Assembly (NCBI RefSeq): GCF_009650435.1
Contig: NZ_VVIP01000080.1
Coordinates: 1 to 64,000 of the forward strand
DNA length: 64,000 nucleotides
From: Foetidibacter luteolus
GTDB taxonomy: Bacteria > Bacteroidota > Bacteroidia > Chitinophagales > Chitinophagaceae
Reading direction: 5' to 3'
Positions 24,513-32,174 of the stretch are shown one piece after another (position 1 is the first letter of the stretch; every line of letters starts with the position of its first letter). The notes below the pieces were generated by a model. The model was not told the DNA's origin. It was given only the letters and a program-made list of their open reading frames with translations, and did not search any database. Both the position numbers and the translations under genes were made by a program.

Positions 24513-25973
24513 CTAAAAGTTTATTATCCGAAAGCCCTGGCACAGGAAGTTTTTGATACCATCAATTACCGCAGAAGGAAAAATACCTGCGCCAAGCAGT
24601 AATATCAGCAGAACCAGCAAAGCGCCATAAGTACCTGCCACAAATAAGGGGTGCAAGGACTTTTCTTTTGGAAATATTACCTGTGTTTCTGCGAAAAGCG
24701 TACTAATGATGCGCAGGTAATAGTACAATCCTATAACGCTTGTAATTACCAATACAATAACAGGCAACCATAACTGCTGCTGTACACCAGCGTTCAGCAC
24801 AGCGAACTTGCCTATGAAACCTGCAGTAAGCGGTATGCCTGCCAATGACAGCAAAGCAACAGTAAGTATCGCCCCCATCAATGGGTTACGCCAGTAAAGG
24901 CCACGATACGCCTCAAGCTGGTCTGCATCGGCCTGCCGGCCGGAAAGCATGGTAACAATACCAAAGGCAGCAAGCAAGGTGATGGAATAAGCAAACAAGT
25001 AAAACATACCGGCTTCTATGCCTGCCGCATTACCCGGTAAAAATGCCACTAGCAAATAGCCGAGATGCGCTATAGACGAATAGGCCAGCAGGCGCTTGAT
25101 ATTTTGCTGCTTAATGGCCAGCAGGTTACCGCCAACCATAGAAACAATGGCCACAAACGAAATGATGATAACGGCGAAATGGTATGATTGCAACTGAACT
25201 GCCTGTGCAAAACGCACCAGCACTGCAAACACGCCAATCTTGGAGACGGTAGCAATGAAATTGGTTACGGGTACAGGCGCCCCCTGGTATACATCCGCCG
25301 CCCACAAATGAAAGGGGACTAATGCCAGCTTGAAACAAACAGCCACCATCATTAGGCCGATACCTGTTACAAAAAGCGCCGGCGAATGGCCTTGCGTTTG
25401 TAATTGCTTTGCAATGCCGTCAAAATCCATGCTGCCGGTATCCATATAAATAAGCGCCATACCGAATAAAAGGAAAGCAGACGACATAGCAGCAAGCACC
25501 AGGTACTTCATACCGGCTTCAACGGCGTTATTACGGTTACGCAGATAAGCAATCAATGCATAGAGGCTTATACTTAACAACTCCAGCCCGATGAACACTG
25601 AAATAAAATGCCTGCTGATGGTTAAAACCGCTGCACCAAGCGTGCCAAGAAAGATGAGAATATAATATTCTTTGGGGTTTTCTTCCCGCTCTTCGAAGTA
25701 GATGAAAGAGAATAACCCAATGATCAATACACAGAAAACAATAAGCCCCGTAAATACTGCTGCCATGCCATCTACTACCAGCAAAGGCATAATGGCCCTG
25801 GGCAGTACATCACGTACATACCACATTGCTAATACTACCAGGCACATCATGAGGAAACCGGTTATTTGAATTACAGTATGGCTTTGCCTTGCGGCAATAA
25901 GCAATATGATGACCACTGACGCGGATGCCAGCACGATGAATGGAAGCAGCGCTTGTAATTGCAGACTATCCAT
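24513..25973 (-). CDS. nuoN: NADH-quinone oxidoreductase subunit N
   Basis: 486 aa, almost entirely membrane helices (about 14). This is the antiporter-like subunit N of complex I, which sits in the inner-membrane arm and takes part in proton pumping. Typical features are the LELLSISLYALIA region (about 130), with the conserved Glu, and a lysine-bearing helix around KLALVPFHLWAADVYQGAP (about 217). The position as last gene of nuoA-N fits. A 26027-26059 heptamer tract separates it from nuoM. Confidence 0.96.
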   Translation of the reverse strand: MDSLQLQALLPFIVLASASVVIILLIAARQSHTVIQITGFLMMCLVVLAMWYVRDVLPRAIMPLLVVDGMAAVFTGLIVFCVLIIGLFSFIYFEEREENPKEYYILIFLGTLGAAVLTISRHFISVFIGLELLSISLYALIAYLRNRNNAVEAGMKYLVLAAMSSAFLLFGMALIYMDTGSMDFDGIAKQLQTQGHSPALFVTGIGLMMVAVCFKLALVPFHLWAADVYQGAPVPVTNFIATVSKIGVFAVLVRFAQAVQLQSYHFAVIIISFVAIVSMVGGNLLAIKQQNIKRLLAYSSIAHLGYLLVAFLPGNAAGIEAGMFYLFAYSITLLAAFGIVTMLSGRQADADQLEAYRGLYWRNPLMGAILTVALLSLAGIPLTAGFIGKFAVLNAGVQQQLWLPVIVLVITSVIGLYYYLRIISTLFAETQVIFPKEKSLHPLFVAGTYGALLVLLILLLGAGIFPSAVIDGIKNFLCQGFRIINF

Positions 25974-26026
25974 GATGAATTTGAATTTTAGTCGGAATAT
26001 TCAACATTTATACTCACGTGCTGTAC

Positions 26027-26059
26027 CCACTCACCACTCACTATGCACCATTCACTATT
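26027..26059. repeat. Heptamer tract between nuoM and nuoN
   Basis: CAYTCAC-type 7-bp units fill most of the spacer and run into the nuoM stop region. Confidence 0.65.
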
Positions 26060-27515
26060 TCGTTACTACCGCCTGAACTGCATGTTGCACCATATCCAAT
26101 ACAGGTTGCGGGTATACGCCAAGCCATACAATTGCGATACTTAATGCAGCCATCATTACAAATTCCCTGGCACTGAAATCGGGCAAAGGTTTTTGGAAAG
26201 TGGATGGCCCCAGGAAAACCTTTTGCACAAACCGCAATGAATAGATGGCTGAGAACACTAACCCAAAAGTGGCAATAACGGTTAGAGGAACATTTGCTGT
26301 AAATGCGCCCATTAAGACCAGGAACTCTGCTATAAAATTACCCAGCATCGGTAAGCCCAATGAAGCCATGGTAAATAACATACCAACCGCACCCATAGCA
26401 GGCAAGGAAGACCAAAGGCCACCCATGCTTTCAATGTCCCTGGTGTGCAATCTTTCTTTCAACATGCCTGCCAGCACAAACAAAGCACCTGTGCTGATGC
26501 CGTGTGTGATCATTTGCATAACCACGCCCTGCATTGCCACTGCGTTGAAAGAAAATATACCCAGCAATACAAAACCCATGTGGCTAACGGAAGTATAGGC
26601 TATCAGCCGCTTAATATCTGTTTGTGCAAAGGCAAGCATGGCACCATATACAATACCAATTACTGCCAACAACATGGCCCACCAGGCAATCGCTTCAGCA
26701 GCCTGTGGAAACAAAGGCAATACAAAACGCATGATACCATAAGCACCTGTTTTGAGTAACAACCCTGCCAGTATTAAACTGCCCGCAGTGGGCGCTTCGC
26801 TATGCGCATCGGGCAGCCAGTTATGTAACGGCACCATTGGTAACTTAATAACAAATGCAACGAGAAAGCCCATCATGATCCACCTTGCCGCAGATGGCTG
26901 AAGTGTGGTATTTAAGAGGTCAAAATAATCATAGCTGTAAACACCACTTTGAGCAGCATGAATAAAATACAGTGAAAGAATGGCAATAAGCATTAACAAG
27001 CCACCGGCCTGTGTAAAGATGAAAAATTTATACGCGGCATAACGCCTGTTGGTATCGCCCCATATAGCAATAAGAAAATACATGGGCACCAGCATTACCT
27101 CCCAAAAGAAATAAAACAGGAAGAGGTCCATTGCAACAAACACACCAGCTATACCTGCAAGCGTACAAAGCAGGTTGAAATAATAAAAACCTGTCCGCTG
27201 TTTAATCTCATTCCATGAACACAATACAGCCAGTGTGCCGAGAAAAAAAGTAAGCAACAGCATCACCATACTTAAGCCATCCATGGCCAGGTGAAAGCCA
27301 ATGCCGTAAGCGGGTATCCACTGTGTTTTAATATCAACAATCCAGGTATTTATTGATGAAACCCGCTGTGTAAAACATACGCCGCATATCAATGCAGCAT
27401 CTATCAACATAGTTACCAACGCAACCCATTTTGCGGCATGCTCATTTGCACGTGCTGTCAGCCAGCAAAGCAGGCCGCCGATGAGTAAGATTACTATCAT
27501 CCATACCAGTATCAT
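26055..27515 (-). CDS. nuoM: NADH-quinone oxidoreductase subunit M
   Basis: 486 aa from the ATG at 27515, which overlaps the nuoL stop as ATGA. The frame stays open for 42 codons into nuoL, but this start gives the normal first membrane helix (MILVWMIVILLIGGLL). It is the antiporter-like pumping subunit of complex I, with motifs FFWEVMLVPMYFLIAIWG (conserved Glu) and KLPMVPLHNWLPDAHSEAP, both hallmarks of NuoM. The 4-bp overlap implies translational coupling with nuoL. Confidence 0.96.
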   Translation of the reverse strand: MILVWMIVILLIGGLLCWLTARANEHAAKWVALVTMLIDAALICGVCFTQRVSSINTWIVDIKTQWIPAYGIGFHLAMDGLSMVMLLLTFFLGTLAVLCSWNEIKQRTGFYYFNLLCTLAGIAGVFVAMDLFLFYFFWEVMLVPMYFLIAIWGDTNRRYAAYKFFIFTQAGGLLMLIAILSLYFIHAAQSGVYSYDYFDLLNTTLQPSAARWIMMGFLVAFVIKLPMVPLHNWLPDAHSEAPTAGSLILAGLLLKTGAYGIMRFVLPLFPQAAEAIAWWAMLLAVIGIVYGAMLAFAQTDIKRLIAYTSVSHMGFVLLGIFSFNAVAMQGVVMQMITHGISTGALFVLAGMLKERLHTRDIESMGGLWSSLPAMGAVGMLFTMASLGLPMLGNFIAEFLVLMGAFTANVPLTVIATFGLVFSAIYSLRFVQKVFLGPSTFQKPLPDFSAREFVMMAALSIAIVWLGVYPQPVLDMVQHAVQAVVTK

Positions 27516-29380
27516 AAAAAAAATTGAAGTGCCAATATGAAAATAATGCCCACCAGCATGCTGCCTATATACCAGCGCAACGAACCATTCTGCGATAATG
27601 ATAACCAGCCATTCAAACGACTGCATGCAGTAACAAGCCACTGGTGAATTTTATCGAACACATCTGCCTTGTTAGAGCGGGTGATAAACAGAAACGGTTT
27701 TACAAATAGTGTTTGATACAACTCATCAAAGCGCCACCCTTTTACAAAGAATTCGCGTAGATTAAGGTTGGGTTCCGCAGTCTTCCATTGCTCAATAATG
27801 TGCGGCGACTTATAATACAGCAGGTAACCGGTATAAGCACCACCAAGTGTTACCACTGCAGCTATTAACTGCAACAACAGTTCCGGAGGAATGCCTTGTT
27901 TCAAAACGGTTGCAGGCAATACTTTTTCAACCAGGTCTGCAAACAAAGTAACATGCAACAAATTATGCGGCCATTGCACAAAACCTGCAATAATGCTGAG
28001 GATTGCCAGTGTAACCAAGGGCATCGTCATCAGCTTACCGGGCTGTTGTGCAATAGGTGTTTTCATATCACCCCAAAACACAACAATAACCAGCCTTGCA
28101 GAATACAAAGCGGTAATAAAGGCGCCTGTTAGTGCTACCGCCCAAAGCATAACATTACCATTTCCTGCACTCCACGAATACCATAGTATCGCATCTTTGC
28201 TGTAGAAGCCGGCGCTGATGAAAGGCAATGCAGCCAATGCCGAGGCGCCTGCAAGAAAAGTATAATACAGCAGGGGCATTTTATTTTTCAGTCCGCCCAT
28301 TTTAAAAATATTGTGCTCATGGTGCAACGATTCAATCACCACACCAGCGGCAAGAAAGAGCAACGCTTTAAAAAAGGCATGCGTAAAAAAATGGAAGATT
28401 GCAGCAGACCATGCGCCACAGCCCAGCGCTAAAAACATATACCCTACCTGGCTAATGGTTGAGTATGCGAGTATGCGTTTGATATCTGTTTGCACCAATG
28501 CACTGCAGCCTGCAACAAATAAAGTAATTGCACCCACAACCGCTACCACGTTCATGGCAGCAGGCGATAACAAAAACAGCACATTCATTCTTGCAACCAG
28601 GTACACACCGGCTGTAACCATGGTAGCTGCATGTATTAAGGCGCTTACCGGCGAAGGGCCCGCCATAGCATCGGGCAACCATGTTTGCAGCGGCACCTGT
28701 GCAGATTTACCCATGCCCCCCATTAATAACAGCAAGGCAATCGTGGTAACATTGGGTATAGTGGCGGCTTGTTGTTGTATATCAGCAATGTTTAATGTAC
28801 CCAAAGTTTTAAACAGCATAAACAAACCAATGGCCATAGCGGTATCGCCGATCCTGGTAATAAAAAAAGCTTTGTTGGCAGCGGCACAATTGGCCGGCAC
28901 TTTATACCAAAAACCAATCAGTAAATAACTGCAAAGCCCTACACCTTCCCAACCGAGGTATAGCAGCACAAGGTTGTCTGCAAGCACCAGTACCAACATA
29001 GAAAACACAAAGAGGTTCATGCTTGCAAAGAAGCGGGCATAGTCTTCATCCTGCCGCATGAATGCAATGGAGTAAATATGTATCAGTGCCCCGACGAAAC
29101 TAATGATGAAAACAAACACAAGTGATAAGGCATCCAATCTCAGGCTGATATCGCATGAAAAATTTCCAACCCTCATCCATTGCCACAATGTTTGCGTATT
29201 GGCGCTGCTGCCCGATTGCAGGAAAGTAATTCCAATTACAATAGTCAGCAATGCAGCTATACATACAGAACCTGCGCCAACAAAAGCAATCATGCTCTTT
29301 GACATTCTTCTGCCGGTAAAAAACAGTAGCAGAAATCCGGCTAAAGGCAATGCAGGAATATAGGCAATGAGGTTGGTCAT
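27512..29380 (-). CDS. nuoL: NADH-quinone oxidoreductase subunit L
   Basis: 622 aa, the largest antiporter-like subunit, at the far end of the membrane arm. It shows the GWEGVGLCSYLLIGFWY helix with the essential Glu, KSAQVPLQTWLPDAMAGPSP with the essential Lys, and HAATMVTAGVYLVAR, all diagnostic. The C-terminal part carries the long lateral helix and final membrane segment (ILALQFFL). It is preceded by nuoK with 15 bp between. Confidence 0.97.
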   Translation of the reverse strand: MTNLIAYIPALPLAGFLLLFFTGRRMSKSMIAFVGAGSVCIAALLTIVIGITFLQSGSSANTQTLWQWMRVGNFSCDISLRLDALSLVFVFIISFVGALIHIYSIAFMRQDEDYARFFASMNLFVFSMLVLVLADNLVLLYLGWEGVGLCSYLLIGFWYKVPANCAAANKAFFITRIGDTAMAIGLFMLFKTLGTLNIADIQQQAATIPNVTTIALLLLMGGMGKSAQVPLQTWLPDAMAGPSPVSALIHAATMVTAGVYLVARMNVLFLLSPAAMNVVAVVGAITLFVAGCSALVQTDIKRILAYSTISQVGYMFLALGCGAWSAAIFHFFTHAFFKALLFLAAGVVIESLHHEHNIFKMGGLKNKMPLLYYTFLAGASALAALPFISAGFYSKDAILWYSWSAGNGNVMLWAVALTGAFITALYSARLVIVVFWGDMKTPIAQQPGKLMTMPLVTLAILSIIAGFVQWPHNLLHVTLFADLVEKVLPATVLKQGIPPELLLQLIAAVVTLGGAYTGYLLYYKSPHIIEQWKTAEPNLNLREFFVKGWRFDELYQTLFVKPFLFITRSNKADVFDKIHQWLVTACSRLNGWLSLSQNGSLRWYIGSMLVGIIFILALQFFL

Positions 29381-29395
29381 GATTCAGTTTTTAAT

Positions 29396-29734
29396 CTATC
29401 CAAATCCTGGTTCAGTACCGTCTTTTAATGCATTCAATTCTTCTACATCCAGCGTTTTGTGCTGATGGTAAGCCTGCATTACCAGCGCCAGCGCCACCGA
29501 TATTTCAGAAGCGGCCATCGCCAGTATAAACAGGAACATCACCTGGCCATCCGGCTGCCCCCATCTTGCACCGGCAGCTACAAATGCGAGGCCGGCTGCA
29601 TTAAGCATTATCTCTACAGAGATTAGCATAAAGATGATATTTCTTCTAACCAGCACGCCGGTTAAACCCAAAGCGAATAAAATGGCTGCAACTATTAAAA
29701 CAGGCTGTGTTTGAAAGGATGGCATATCAATCAT
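29396..29734 (-). CDS. nuoK: NADH-quinone oxidoreductase subunit K
   Basis: 112 aa with three membrane helices. The helix-2 Glu is in MLISVEIMLNAAGLAF, and a second Glu in AMAASEISVALALV is also conserved in this family. It takes part in proton transfer between the quinone site and the antiporter subunits. The start lies 1 bp after the nuoJ stop. The C-terminal tail (TLDVEELNALKDG) is the normal NuoK end with a short extension. Confidence 0.96.
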   Translation of the reverse strand: MIDMPSFQTQPVLIVAAILFALGLTGVLVRRNIIFMLISVEIMLNAAGLAFVAAGARWGQPDGQVMFLFILAMAASEISVALALVMQAYHQHKTLDVEELNALKDGTEPGFG

Positions 29735-29735
29735 T

Positions 29736-30338
29736 TTAATTGTGGATCATTTCTTCTTTCAGCAATTCGCCAGGCTTAACTTCTTTATTGTTCTCATTGT
29801 TATCAGCATGTCCGTTTTCTTTTCCATTCTGCAAAAAGCGGTGTGGATGTTTTTTCTTGTGCTTACCAATATGCGCAGCGCCAACAATGCCAGCCATCAG
29901 CAGAAAGCCGACCAGCTCAACCGCAATCACATATTCTTTAAACAACACAAGCGATATCCGCTTCATATCAACAGCAGGCTGTATGGCAGCGGATTCGCCA
30001 CGCAGTAACAATATTGACATTTCAAGCAGCAACACTGCCACCAGTATGGAAGGCCCAACCCACACTTTAGGTTGCAGCCATTGCTTCTCCTGCAGCGCTG
30101 CTTCCTGCCCAAGGTTCAGCATCATTACCACGAAAATGAGCAACACAATGATGGCTCCTGCGTATAATATCACTTCTAACACCGCAACGAACGGCGCACC
30201 CAGTGAAAGGAAAATCATAGACACGGCCAGGAAAGAAACCACCAGGTATAACAAAGCATGTATCGGCCTGTGGCAGGTTATCACCAGCAGGGTGGCCACT
30301 ATAGCCACAACAGATGATATGTAGAACAGCAAACTCAT
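29736..30338 (-). CDS. nuoJ: NADH-quinone oxidoreductase subunit J
   Basis: 200 aa. Five membrane helices (to about residue 157) include the conserved EVILYAGAIIVLLIFVVMML segment with a pi-bulge-type helix and Tyr. A hydrophilic, His/Lys/Asn-rich tail of about 45 residues follows; its start KHKKKHPHRF is unusually basic. It is a membrane-arm subunit that links quinone chemistry to pumping. It overlaps nothing, but nuoK follows at once. Confidence 0.95.
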   Translation of the reverse strand: MSLLFYISSVVAIVATLLVITCHRPIHALLYLVVSFLAVSMIFLSLGAPFVAVLEVILYAGAIIVLLIFVVMMLNLGQEAALQEKQWLQPKVWVGPSILVAVLLLEMSILLLRGESAAIQPAVDMKRISLVLFKEYVIAVELVGFLLMAGIVGAAHIGKHKKKHPHRFLQNGKENGHADNNENNKEVKPGELLKEEMIHN

Positions 30339-30353
30339 TTTGGTATTAGCTTT

Positions 30354-30420
30354 GAGTTATGAGTTACGAGCTGTGAGTTATGAGCTGTGAGCTACGAGGA
30401 AATCCCACTCACTACTCACT
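30354..30420. repeat. Heptamer tracts between nuoI and nuoJ
   Basis: GAGTTAT, GAGTTAC, GAGCTGT, GAGTTAT, GAGCTGT, GAGCTAC (30354-30395) and then CACTCAC/TACTCAC units (30406-30420). These are two different flavours side by side with the same period of seven. Confidence 0.75.
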
Positions 30421-30472
30421 TGATCCACCGCCTTACAGTGACTTCCTGACTTACTGTCTTAATGACTTTTTT

Positions 30473-30988
30473 CTACGGCAATAAACTAAACACATCCACC
30501 GGTTCTTCTTCCTCTTCACCTTTGCCCTTTTCTTTTACACCTGCATTCATGCCGGCTACCTTGTAAAAATTGTATCCGGGGTATTTGCCTTCACTATTAA
30601 TGAGTAAATCTTCCTTTTCAAAAACGAGGTTCTGTCGTTTGTATTCAGCCATTTCAAAATCAGGTATCAGTTGTATGGCATAGGTAGGACATGCTTCTTC
30701 ACAAAAGCCGCAGAAGATGCATCTTGAGAAATTGATGCGGAAGAATTCCGGGTATCTTCTTCCATTCTCATCTTCAGTTGCCTGTAAGGCAATACAGTCC
30801 ACCGGGCACGCTGCAGCGCAGAGATAGCACCCTACACATCTTTCTCCACCATCCGGATCTTTGGTCAATACGATGCGGCCGCGCCAACGAGGATGCAACT
30901 TTACTTTTTCGTCCGGGTATTCTATCGTCACCTTTTTGTGAAAGAGGTGCAGAAAGGTTAACCAGATTGTGCGGATATGACTAAACAT
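30473..30988 (-). CDS. nuoI: NADH-quinone oxidoreductase subunit I (2x[4Fe-4S])
   Basis: 171 aa. Two ferredoxin-type motifs bind clusters N6a and N6b: Cys51, 54, 57, 61 ([12 protein letters not shown]) and Cys90, 93, 96, 100 ([12 protein letters not shown]). The N-terminal amphipathic helix ([20 protein letters not shown]) attaches it to the membrane arm. It passes electrons from NuoG to NuoB. The Glu-rich C-terminal end ([12 protein letters not shown]) is an extension seen in some relatives. Confidence 0.97.
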   Translation of the reverse strand: MFSHIRTIWLTFLHLFHKKVTIEYPDEKVKLHPRWRGRIVLTKDPDGGERCVGCYLCAAACPVDCIALQATEDENGRRYPEFFRINFSRCIFCGFCEEACPTYAIQLIPDFEMAEYKRQNLVFEKEDLLINSEGKYPGYNFYKVAGMNAGVKEKGKGEEEEEPVDVFSLLP

Positions 30989-31048
30989 AATTTATTGTTT
31001 TATTGTTTGGCTGTTCCATATTACATGTTCACGAGCAGACTTAAACTT

Positions 31049-31076
31049 TTGAACCTTGAACTGAGAACTTTAAACT
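31049..31076. repeat. Heptamer tract before nuoI (TTGAACC type)
   Basis: TTGAACC, TTGAACT, GAGAACT, TTAAACT: four units of seven, touching the nuoH stop. The same flavour occurs at 34890-34960 and 35039-35070. Confidence 0.6.
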
Positions 31077-32022
31077 ATCCCTTTAAATACAACAATACCG
31101 CTCCTGTTACCAGTATGTTTACCAGCACCAACGGTAGCAACACCTTCCAGCCTGATTCCATCAACTGGTCGTAGCGCGGCCTTGGCAGCGATGCACGGAG
31201 CAGTATAAAGAACAGGATGAAAGCGAATGTTTTAATAAAGAACCAGGCCCAGCCCGGCAAAAATTCAGGCCCCATCCAACCGCCAAAGAACATGGTTACT
31301 GTCATGGCTGAAATAAGCGTAACTCCTAAGTATTCACCGATAAAGAACATCCCGAACTTCATTCCCGAATATTCAGAGTGGAAGCCCGCTATCAGTTCAC
31401 TTTCAGATTCGGGTATATCAAATGGCAGGCGGTGTGTTTCCGCAATGCCCGCTATAAAGAACAGTATCAAACCAAGAGGTTGTGTAAAACAAAACCATAC
31501 ACTTCGCTGGGCTTCTACAATATCTGTTAACCTGAAAGAGCCGGTCATCATTACCACACCCATCAGGCTTAGGCCCATAAATACTTCATAAGCTATCATT
31601 TGCGAAGCGCCGCGCATAGCCCCTAATAATGAATATTTGTTATTGGAAGCCCAGCCACCCAGTACGATGCTGTAGACACCTAATGAAGACATGGCGAGGA
31701 AGAACAGTACGCCTATATTTAAATCAGCTACTACAATGCCCGGCGCAAAGGGTATCACTACAAAACTCATCAACACGCTTGCCACTACAATAGCAGGTGC
31801 AATTACAAATATTTTCTTATCGGCAAAAGAAGGAATCCAGTCTTCTTTAAAAAACAGCTTGAGTGTATCGGCCAATACAATCAGCAAGCCCAATGGCCCG
31901 GCACGATTGGGCCCCAGCCTGTCCTGCCACATAGCAAGCATACGGCGCTCTACCCATATAAGGCCTGCCGCTACATTAAGCAGTACAAACAAAACACCGA
32001 GTACAATCCAAACATGTTGCAT
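31075..32022 (-). CDS. nuoH: NADH-quinone oxidoreductase subunit H
   Basis: About 315 aa from MQHVWIVLG (32022); an ATG 14 codons upstream (32064) is also possible. This is the multi-pass subunit that forms the quinone tunnel with NuoB and NuoD. It has the conserved WVERRMLAMWQDRLGPNRAGP loop region and the acidic loop AETHRLPFDIPESESELIAG, with PE and the Glu cluster typical of the family. Eight membrane helices are expected. The upstream spacer contains a family-B repeat (32079-32140). Confidence 0.96.
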   Translation of the reverse strand: MQHVWIVLGVLFVLLNVAAGLIWVERRMLAMWQDRLGPNRAGPLGLLIVLADTLKLFFKEDWIPSFADKKIFVIAPAIVVASVLMSFVVIPFAPGIVVADLNIGVLFFLAMSSLGVYSIVLGGWASNNKYSLLGAMRGASQMIAYEVFMGLSLMGVVMMTGSFRLTDIVEAQRSVWFCFTQPLGLILFFIAGIAETHRLPFDIPESESELIAGFHSEYSGMKFGMFFIGEYLGVTLISAMTVTMFFGGWMGPEFLPGWAWFFIKTFAFILFFILLRASLPRPRYDQLMESGWKVLLPLVLVNILVTGAVLLYLKG

Positions 32023-32078
32023 ACCGCTGATTTGAATGATTAAAATGAAGCATGATCCAACCAAACCTGTTGCTCATT

Positions 32079-32140
32079 CTAAAGCTGCTACACCATGCTG
32101 CATAAAGAACAAAGCGTACAAGTGAGTGACACAACAGGCG
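32079..32140 (-). repeat. Dispersed repeat, family B (copy 4) between nuoG and nuoH
   Basis: The minus strand reads GTTGTGTCACTCACTTGTAC, then GCTTTGTTC, a short tract and TATGCAGC. It is closest to the copy at 388-431, with which it shares the TGTGTCACTCACTTG variant. Confidence 0.65.
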
Positions 32141-32174
32141 ATGATAGTAGCAACTCAGTTCGTCCCACCATCTT

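Noticed and set aside
27515-27641. Longer N terminus of NuoM inside nuoL
   Set aside because: The ATGA overlap at 27515 gives the normal first membrane helix; the extra 42 residues are a shadow of nuoL.
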